A stretch of DNA of 64,000 nt, from the NCBI RefSeq assembly GCF_000635915.2, contig NZ_CP015614.1, positions 62,001-126,000 of the forward strand, read 5' to 3'. Source of the stretch: Brevundimonas naejangsanensis. GTDB taxonomy: Bacteria > Pseudomonadota > Alphaproteobacteria > Caulobacterales > Caulobacteraceae. Below the pieces are notes generated by a model that saw only the letters and a list, made by a program, of their open reading frames with translations, ran no database searches and was not told where the DNA came from. Below, in pieces: positions 60,269 to 64,000 of this stretch. Position 1 is the stretch's first letter. Every line of letters starts with the position of its first letter. A program made the position numbers and the translations under genes.

Positions 60269-60282
60269 TCGACCAAAGTCGA
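60269..60282. promoter_or_regulatory. Candidate operator in the porin-acs / response-regulator gap
   Basis: TCGAC-CAAA-GTCGA, a perfect 14-bp dyad, 104 nt upstream of the porin start and 65 nt upstream of the response-regulator start. It could be the binding site of that regulator for both divergent units. Confidence 0.4.
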
Positions 60283-60346
60283 GGCGCGGCATGGTGTCGT
60301 CGCGACGCGGCCCGATGAACAAGAACCGCGCGTGGGAAGGACCTTC

Positions 60347-60961
60347 ATGGATCGCATCGTCGTCGCCGACGACCATCCCCTGTTTCGCGCGGCCTTGAGG
60401 TCGGCCGTCGAAAAGGCATCCGAGGGCGCGCAGATCGTCGAATGCGCCAGTCTGGCCGAGGCGCAGGCCGCCCTGTCCGAGGGGGCGGTCGATCTGCTGC
60501 TGCTGGACCTGAAGCTGTCGGACGTGGACGGCATGACGGGCCTGACCCTGATCCGCGCCGATCATCCGGCCGTGCCGGTCGCCGTCGTCTCGGCCAGCGA
60601 AGAGGCGCCGACCATCCGCCGCGCCCTGTCGCTGGGGGCGGCGGGCTTTATTCCGAAATCGGCGGCCCTGCCTGAAATGGTCGAGGCGATCCGGGCTATT
60701 CTCGACGGCGAGACCTGGGCGCCCGAGGTCGAGGCGGCGGGCGAGGAGGAGGCCGACCTGCAAGCCCGCATCGCCAGCCTGACGCCGTCGCAGTTGCGGA
60801 TTCTGGAGGGGCTGAAGGTCGGGCGGCTGAACAAGCAGATCGCCTTCGACCTGGGCGTCACCGAGGCGACGATCAAGGCGCACCTGACCAGCGTCTTCCG
60901 CAAGCTGGGCGTGCAGAACCGGACCCAGGCGGTGATCCTGGCGCAGTCGCTGGATATCTAA
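60347..60961 (+). CDS. LuxR/NarL-type response regulator (CrbR-like)
   Basis: 204 aa. Receiver domain residues 1-118 with the acidic pocket (VVADDHPLF), phospho-acceptor in LLLLDLKLSDVDGMTG (Asp near 54), Thr/Ser in VVSASEE and Lys in FIPKSA. A GerE-type HTH fills residues about 140-200 (LTPSQLRILEGLKVGRLNKQIAFDLGVTEATIKAHLTSVFRKLGV). GAAGG precedes ATG 60347. It is divergent from the porin-acs operon and convergent with the SSF-type kinase. This neighbourhood matches CrbR, which activates acs in Vibrio and Pseudomonas. Confidence 0.9.
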   Translation: MDRIVVADDHPLFRAALRSAVEKASEGAQIVECASLAEAQAALSEGAVDLLLLDLKLSDVDGMTGLTLIRADHPAVPVAVVSASEEAPTIRRALSLGAAGFIPKSAALPEMVEAIRAILDGETWAPEVEAAGEEEADLQARIASLTPSQLRILEGLKVGRLNKQIAFDLGVTEATIKAHLTSVFRKLGVQNRTQAVILAQSLDI

Positions 60962-60963
60962 AT

Positions 60964-61130
60964 CCTTCCCCCTTGTGGGAGAAGGTGGCAGGCGAAGCCT
61001 GACGGATGAGGGGTGTGAACGCCATGGCGTCCGAGTAGGCGCAGCCCGTCCTGAATGACTTTTGAGCGCTGCGCCGACACCCCTCATCCGAGCGCCTCCG
61101 GCGCCCACCTTCTCCCACAAGGGGAGAAGG
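60964..61130. repeat. REP-doublet-like inverted element (CTTCTCCC arm type), copy 2
   Basis: Arms 60964-60988 and 61105-61130 invert, each a CTTCTCCC-type hairpin. Inner GGATGAGGGGTGT and ACACCCCTCATCC also invert. Same family as 33379-33518. It fills the gap between the convergent response-regulator and kinase genes almost to the base. Confidence 0.9.
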
Positions 61131-61131
61131 G

Positions 61132-64000
61132 TCAGCTGCGCAGAAACGCCTTCAACGCCGCGGGCTTGACCGGCTTCGGCAGCAGCACCGCCCCCGCCGC
61201 GGCCGCCTTCTCCTTCAGCCCGTCGCGGGTGTCGGCGGTGACAAGGGCGATGCGTCGGACCCCCCGCGCGCGCAGCCAATCGACGGCGGCTAGCCCGTCC
61301 GGCTCGTCGTCGCCTAGGTGCAGATCGACCAGGGCCGCGTCGAACGGCCCCGCCGCCGCCCGCGCCTCTGCGACCGAGCGCGCGGTCACGGCCTGCGCTC
61401 CCCAGCGGTCCAGCAGGGCCGTCAGGGCGTCGAGGATGGCGGGTTCGTTGTCCACGCACAGCACCCGCAGACCGATCAAGGGCAGGCGCAGGTCGTCGGG
61501 CGTGATCTCCGGCTCTGGCCGGGGGGCGGCGCGCGGGACGGCGACGCGGAAGGTCGTGCCGCGCCCGACGTGCGAGGCCAGCGACAGCGGGTGGCTTAGC
61601 AGGTCCGACAGCTTCTGCACGATGGCCAGGCCCAGGCCCGCGCCCGGCTCGTCCACCGGGGCGCCGGGCAGGCGCACGAACTCGCCGAAGACCGCCTGCC
61701 GGTCGGCTTCGGCGATGCCGCGCCCGGTGTCGCTGACCAGAATCTGCACCCGCTCGCCGTCGCGCCGGGCCCCGATCAGCACCCGCCCGTGGTCGGTGTA
61801 GCGGATGGCGTTGGCGATCAGGTTCTGCAGCATGGAGCGCAGCAGGTCGCGGTCCGAGGCGATCCACAGGCTGGACGGCGCCGCCGTCAGCGTCAGCCCC
61901 TTGGCGCGGGCGACCGGGGCGAACTCGCGCGCCAGTTCGTCGAACAGGCCGCCCAGGGCCAACGGCGCCACGGCGGGCCGGACTCCGCCCGCCTCCAGCT
62001 TGGACAGGTTCAGCAGGGCGGTCAGCAGGCGGTGGGCGCTGTCGATGGCGCGGTCGGCGTTGGTCGCCAGGCCGCGCGCGGGCGATCCGGCCAGATCCGC
62101 GTCCTCCCTCAGGGCGGCGATGAACAGACGCGCGGCGTGCAGCGGCTGCAGCAGGTCGTGGCTGGCGGCGGCCAGAAAGCGGGTCTTGGAGGCGGTGGCG
62201 TCCTCGGCTGTGCGGCGGGCCTCCTCCAGTCGTTCGGTGCGGTCGGCGACGCGGGCCTCCAGCCGTTCGTTGGCCTCCTCCAGCTCGCGCGCGGCGCGGC
62301 GCAGGGCGGTGATGTCGGTATAGCTGGTGGCGTATCCGCCGCCGGGGATGGGCGCCCCGGACGAGCGCAGGATGCGGCCGTCGGGCTGTTCGCGCTCATG
62401 GTCGTGGGGGATGCGGCGGGCCAGGGCCTCCAGCCGCCGCTCGACCCAGGCGTCGATCTCGTGAGCCGGCACGCCCGCCTCGCCGCGCTCGGCGTTCAGG
62501 CGATAGACGGCGGCGATGGGCAGGCCGACGTGGACGAAGCCGGCGGGCAGGTCGAACATCTCCACATAGCGGCGGTTCCAGGCGGTCAGGCGCAGGTCTT
62601 CGTCGACGACGCTGACGCCCTGGTCGATGTTGTCCAGCGTGGTCTGCAGCAGGTCGCGGTTGAACTGGACGGCCTGGGACGCCTCGTCGAGCATCCGCAC
62701 CACGTCCTCGGGCGCGCGGCCTCCGGCGGCCAGGGCGGCGGCCAGGACGCGGCGGGCGGCGGCGGCGCCGACGGCCCCGGCCAGCATCCGCTCGGCGGCG
62801 CGAGCCAGCGTCGCGTCGGCCGGGTCGGCGTCCTTCAGCTTGATATCCGTCTCGCGCGCCCAGGCGGCGAAGGCGCGCTCGGCCCGCTCGTCGCCGATGA
62901 AGCGGGCGACCAGGGCGCGCAGGTCGCCGACCGAGGCCCCGGCCGAGCCGCCGCGCCCCTCCATCCAGTCCGGGCCGAGCCGGTCGACGAAGGCGCGGGC
63001 CTGGACCCGGTCGATCAGGCGCGGCGGCCGCGCCCGCGACACCAGGACGAAGACGCCCAGGTTCAGCGCCAGGCTGAGGAAGACGCCCGCTGCAAACGGG
63101 TCTTCCAGCCCCAGCATGGCGGGCACGTTCAGGCCGAAACCGGGGGCCAGCTGCGGCGCGGCCAGCATGACGGCCCAGACCGCCATCCCCGCCGCCAGCC
63201 CCGCGAGCGCCCCGCTGGCCCGTCCGCCGCGCCACAGCACCGCTCCGAACAGCGACGGCGCCAGCTGGGCCAGGGCGGCGAAGGACACCAGGCCGATGGC
63301 CGCCAGACCGCTGGATCGATCCATCGCCAGATAATAGAGCCAGGCCAGCAGCAGCAGGCCGACGATGGCCAGGCGGCGGATGTTCAGCAGGGTCCGGGCC
63401 ATGTCCGGCGGGGCCGCGCCGCGCCGCCGTCCCGCAGCCATCAACGGCAGCACCAGGTTGTTGGACACCATGGCCGACAGGGCCACGGCCTCGACGATGA
63501 CCATGGCGGTGGCGGCCGAGAAGCCGCCGACGAAGACCACGGCGGTCAGCAGGCTCTGCCGCGCGCCCAGCGGCAGGGCCAGCACCAGCAGGTCGGGGTT
63601 GGTCTGCGGCGTGAACAGCCCGCCGGCCGCCACCAGCGGCAGGACCGCCAGCGTGGTCAGGATCAGATACAGGGGGAAGATCCAGCGCGCGCGGCGCACC
63701 TGTGCCGGATCGCCGCCCTCGACGAAGGCGACATGGAACTGACGCGGCAGACAGAAGATGGCCAGGGTCGCCACCAGGGTGATGGCCATGAAGCGGGCGT
63801 CGATGTGCGGCCATGTTCCCAACTGTCCCAAGCTGTCGGCGACGGCGTGGCGCGACGGCGAGGCGGCCAGCAGAAGGACGGCGAAGACGGCCACGGCCAG
63901 CAGGGCGGCCAGTTTGACGATGGACTCGATGCCGATGGCCTGGATCAGGCCGCGGTTGTGCTCGGTCAGGTCGGGCCTTCGTGCGCCGAACAGGATGGCG
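61132..64000 (-). CDS. SSF-domain hybrid sensor histidine kinase (CrbS-like), 5' end outside window
   Basis: 955 visible residues, and the frame is open to the right edge. Order: the end of a sodium/solute symporter (SLC5) module with EHNRGLIQAIGIESIVKL and about eight membrane helices (visible 1-320), a linker, a PAS domain (NIDQGVSVVDEDLRLTAWN, near 455), a coiled coil, HisKA with AASHDLLQPLHAARLF (His near 614), HATPase with NLIANAIRYTDHG and SDTGRGIAEADR (700-790), and a C-terminal receiver with VDLHLGDDEPDG. This is the CrbS/MxtR layout, thought to sense acetate-linked flux. Its partner regulator and acs are next door. Confidence 0.93.
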   Translation of the reverse strand, partial: AILFGARRPDLTEHNRGLIQAIGIESIVKLAALLAVAVFAVLLLAASPSRHAVADSLGQLGTWPHIDARFMAITLVATLAIFCLPRQFHVAFVEGGDPAQVRRARWIFPLYLILTTLAVLPLVAAGGLFTPQTNPDLLVLALPLGARQSLLTAVVFVGGFSAATAMVIVEAVALSAMVSNNLVLPLMAAGRRRGAAPPDMARTLLNIRRLAIVGLLLLAWLYYLAMDRSSGLAAIGLVSFAALAQLAPSLFGAVLWRGGRASGALAGLAAGMAVWAVMLAAPQLAPGFGLNVPAMLGLEDPFAAGVFLSLALNLGVFVLVSRARPPRLIDRVQARAFVDRLGPDWMEGRGGSAGASVGDLRALVARFIGDERAERAFAAWARETDIKLKDADPADATLARAAERMLAGAVGAAAARRVLAAALAAGGRAPEDVVRMLDEASQAVQFNRDLLQTTLDNIDQGVSVVDEDLRLTAWNRRYVEMFDLPAGFVHVGLPIAAVYRLNAERGEAGVPAHEIDAWVERRLEALARRIPHDHEREQPDGRILRSSGAPIPGGGYATSYTDITALRRAARELEEANERLEARVADRTERLEEARRTAEDATASKTRFLAAASHDLLQPLHAARLFIAALREDADLAGSPARGLATNADRAIDSAHRLLTALLNLSKLEAGGVRPAVAPLALGGLFDELAREFAPVARAKGLTLTAAPSSLWIASDRDLLRSMLQNLIANAIRYTDHGRVLIGARRDGERVQILVSDTGRGIAEADRQAVFGEFVRLPGAPVDEPGAGLGLAIVQKLSDLLSHPLSLASHVGRGTTFRVAVPRAAPRPEPEITPDDLRLPLIGLRVLCVDNEPAILDALTALLDRWGAQAVTARSVAEARAAAGPFDAALVDLHLGDDEPDGLAAVDWLRARGVRRIALVTADTRDGLKEKAAAAGAVLLPKPVKPAALKAFLRS

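Overview
The window is high-GC, gene-dense chromosomal DNA with short intergenic gaps. Its gene set points to an alphaproteobacterium of the Caulobacterales, most likely Brevundimonas-like. Supporting signs are a stand-alone motA, recA and alaS on the same strand with an alphaproteobacterial SOS box (GTTC-N7-GTTC) upstream of recA, a large TonB-dependent receptor, GTG starts, MerR-controlled acyl-CoA dehydrogenation, and many Ala/Pro-rich lipoproteins. The genus is an inference from gene content. No tRNA, rRNA, CRISPR array or complete insertion sequence was seen.

Layout. 1-5200: start of a fatty-acid or branched-chain acyl-CoA dehydrogenase with its MerR regulator, a DoxX-like membrane protein, selO and nhaA. 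5400-13300: a TonB receptor, an RND efflux pump with its adaptor, and a small lipoprotein. 13400-21200: mnmC, two low-complexity lipoproteins, motA, an acyl-CoA synthetase, a PQQ-type sugar dehydrogenase and a frameshifted lipocalin. 21300-28800: an ABC-2 exporter, a Pro-rich membrane protein, RNase T2, an Asp/Glu racemase and two IPTL-CTERM secreted proteins. 28850-30960: a TPP riboswitch and thiC. 30960-32550: the only clearly foreign patch, with an AT-richer phage-type gene under an E. coli-like promoter and a truncated zeta-toxin gene. 33500-40500: a DsbA-like oxidoreductase, an RNA methyltransferase, a sirtuin-LysR pair, and a glutathione-dependent formaldehyde detoxification operon (adhC...fghA). 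40600-48500: two DUF885 proteins in tandem, DUF4189 and DUF1176 proteins, icd and a DUF2939 protein. 48600-55440: alaS, an RraA-like protein, recA and a GNAT-nitrilase fusion. 55500-64000: a CoA-transferase, then a porin-acs operon next to a LuxR-type response regulator and an SSF-domain hybrid histidine kinase. The last four resemble the CrbSR acetate-switch system and its target.

Two kinds of repeat stand out. (1) At least thirteen 95-220 bp inverted elements sit in gene gaps. Most consist of two hairpin arms facing each other, the architecture of REP doublets (REPINs). One has truncated the zeta-toxin gene, one supplies a protein C-terminus, and two copies in opposite orientation bracket the CoA-transferase. 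(2) An exactly 42-nt element occurs three times: in-frame inside selO, in-frame inside thiC (giving the same peptide), and upstream of adhC. Its single-stranded positions are conserved, while its two predicted stems change with compensatory substitutions. This is the most novel-looking object in the window.
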